From the NCBI GenBank assembly GCA_023394015.1, contig JAEXBL010000215.1, positions 1 through 10,196 on the forward strand: a DNA stretch of 10,196 bases, given 5' to 3'. This stretch comes from Pseudomonadota bacterium (GTDB lineage: Bacteria > Pseudomonadota > Gammaproteobacteria > Burkholderiales > Burkholderiaceae_C). The position numbers were made by a program, and so were the translations under genes. Position 1 is the first letter of the stretch. The number at the start of each line of letters is the position of its first letter. This document shows, in pieces, positions 7,901-10,196 of this stretch. A model generated the notes under the pieces. That model was not told the origin of the DNA, searched no databases, and saw only the letters and a program-made list of their open reading frames with translations.

Positions 7901-8515
7901 TCAATCGGCGGGTGGCAAACCGCCTGCGTGCGGCGGCCCCGGGTCCGGGTCCGCATCGGCCGGCGGCATCTGCAGCAGCGACTTCAGCGCCGGCGGCAGG
8001 TAGCTGCGCGTCAGCCATTCCGGCGGCGTCGGCCAGTCGGCCCAGTCGGTGCCGCGCAGCACCATGTGCAGCGCGTGCAGCCAGCGGTGCAGGCCAGTGC
8101 GGCTCAGGCGCAGGCGGCGCTGCCCGGCCGACGTGGCGAACACCAGCTCGGCCTGCGTGCCCGCCAGCTCCAGAGCGAACTGGGTGCACAGCACCGCCGT
8201 CTGCAGCGCCGGGGCATCCGCGGCCTCGCGGCCCATTTGCAGCGGGCGCGCCTGCTCGCCCGGCTGCGGCTGGTTCAGCGAAGCGTCGTGGGCGGCCGCC
8301 GCGCGCTCGGCCGTCGCGTCGACGCCCAGGTCGGCATCGGCCAAGCGGGCCTCGTCCGGCGCCGGTGCCGCGGCCGACTCCAGCGCCGCCACCAGGGCCT
8401 GCACCATGCCCCGCGCCAGCCGCCGCGTGACCCACAGCCGCTGCGGCCAGGCGGCGCAATCGATCCACAGACGGTCTTCGCCCGCGTGGTAGCCAAAGGT
8501 GGTCGAAACAGCCAT
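7901..8515 (-). CDS. Protein of unknown function, 204 residues
   Basis: I do not recognise this protein. It has no signal peptide or transmembrane helix, so it is probably cytoplasmic. The N-terminal 45 residues (starting [20 protein letters not shown], then a Trp- and Arg-rich helix) and the C-terminal part (about 105-190) look structured. A central stretch of about 50-95 is rich in Ala, Asp and Glu and looks like a linker. Tryptophans cluster near the C-terminus in a [18 protein letters not shown] segment, and the last 15 residues are Pro/Asp/Gly-rich. Two cysteines are visible. The ATG at 8515 has a GAG close upstream; a TTG three codons earlier is less likely. It lies 188 bases upstream of ettA on the same strand and divergent from rhlE. 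That the frame is real rests on protein-like composition and the lack of a better frame. Confidence 0.72.
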   Translation of the reverse strand: MAVSTTFGYHAGEDRLWIDCAAWPQRLWVTRRLARGMVQALVAALESAAAPAPDEARLADADLGVDATAERAAAAHDASLNQPQPGEQARPLQMGREAADAPALQTAVLCTQFALELAGTQAELVFATSAGQRRLRLSRTGLHRWLHALHMVLRGTDWADWPTPPEWLTRSYLPPALKSLLQMPPADADPDPGPPHAGGLPPAD

Positions 8516-8542
8516 GAATCTCAAAGCAGGAACAAGCCGTTC

Positions 8543-8548
8543 AGCCTA
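8543..8548 (-). promoter_or_regulatory. Candidate extended -10 for the 204-residue gene
   Basis: The minus strand reads TGGTAGGCT, an extended -10 form (TG-N-TAGGCT), giving a leader of about 21 bases before the ATG at 8515. The hexamer is a poor match to TATAAT and no -35 is seen. Confidence 0.27.
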
Positions 8549-8578
8549 CCACCGGCCAGCGCCGCAGCGCCATTTCTC

Positions 8579-8601
8579 GCAGCGGCAGGTGGCGCCGCTG
8601 C
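8579..8601. repeat. Perfect 8-bp inverted repeat in the divergent control region
   Basis: GCAGCGGC and GCCGCTGC are exact reverse complements separated by seven bases. The repeat lies between the divergent 204-residue gene and rhlE. Its right arm reaches the place where the -35 of the rhlE promoter candidate should be. It could be an operator. It is upstream of the proposed rhlE transcript start and so would not be in that RNA. Confidence 0.5.
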
Positions 8602-8611
8602 CCAAGTGGGC

Positions 8612-8617
8612 TACAAT
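8612..8617 (+). promoter_or_regulatory. Candidate -10 element for rhlE
   Basis: TACAAT is the best sigma-70-like -10 in the 283-base gap. It would start the transcript near 8624 and leave a leader of about 175 bases before the ATG at 8799. The -35 position (about 8589-8594) is GC-rich and overlaps the inverted repeat at 8579-8601. The leader shows a repeated nine-base GCCCACCAG (8632-8640 and 8688-8696) but no clear riboswitch or attenuator. Confidence 0.45.
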
Positions 8618-8798
8618 TGCGCTTGTTTGCGGCCCACCAGTTTTCCGCAAGCCAGCCCTTCCGCTGGGGCCAGGCCGGCCAACCCAAGCCCACCAGCCCA
8701 TCCCAAGAAGAACCCGCTGCAGCCTTCAACTGGCCGGCCCTTGCCGGATCAGGCCCGCAGCCCAGGCGCCGACACTTCAGAAACGGCGCATCCATTTG

Positions 8799-10196
<1,398 letters not shown>

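Overview
The window looks like ordinary core chromosome of a high-GC betaproteobacterium, most likely Burkholderiales and probably Comamonadaceae. This rests on the very GC-rich third codon positions, on the near-uniform match of EttA, RhlE and AroC to proteobacterial forms, and on the small lineage-type hypothetical proteins between them. It is a judgement from memory of the families, not from a search. There is no transposase, phage gene, CRISPR array, tRNA or rRNA, and no visible shift in composition. Eleven complete genes and one cut by the right edge cover nearly all of the sequence. The largest gap is 283 bases (8516-8798).

Left part (1-2136, minus strand): a type II-like L-asparaginase lies 26 bases upstream of aroC (chorismate synthase). 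Both genes lack a Shine-Dalgarno sequence and have a -10-like hexamer exactly 7 bases before their ATG. A 112-base divergent gap separates them from a plus-strand pair (2249-3180): a small exported protein of unknown function and an exported peroxiredoxin of the BCP/PrxQ type.

Middle (3259-5878, minus strand): reading in the direction of transcription there are five small genes. They are a four-helix membrane protein coupled by an ATGA overlap to a CPGC thioredoxin-fold protein, then an exported protein of unknown function, then a DUF421/YetF membrane protein coupled by another ATGA overlap to a 138-residue protein of unknown function. The theme is envelope and redox housekeeping, but no shared pathway can be proved from sequence.

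Right part: ettA, the ABC-F translation factor (6051-7712, minus), follows an unrecognised 204-residue gene (7901-8515, minus). Across a 283-base divergent control region lies rhlE, a DEAD-box RNA helicase (8799 to the window end, plus). That region holds an 8-bp perfect inverted repeat next to the best -10 candidate for rhlE. The rhlE leader would be about 175 nt long and has no Shine-Dalgarno sequence.

No convincing new system was found. The points most worth a second look are the two possibly leaderless starts, the two ATGA-coupled pairs with unknown members, the exported peroxiredoxin with an alternative resolving cysteine, and the rhlE control region.
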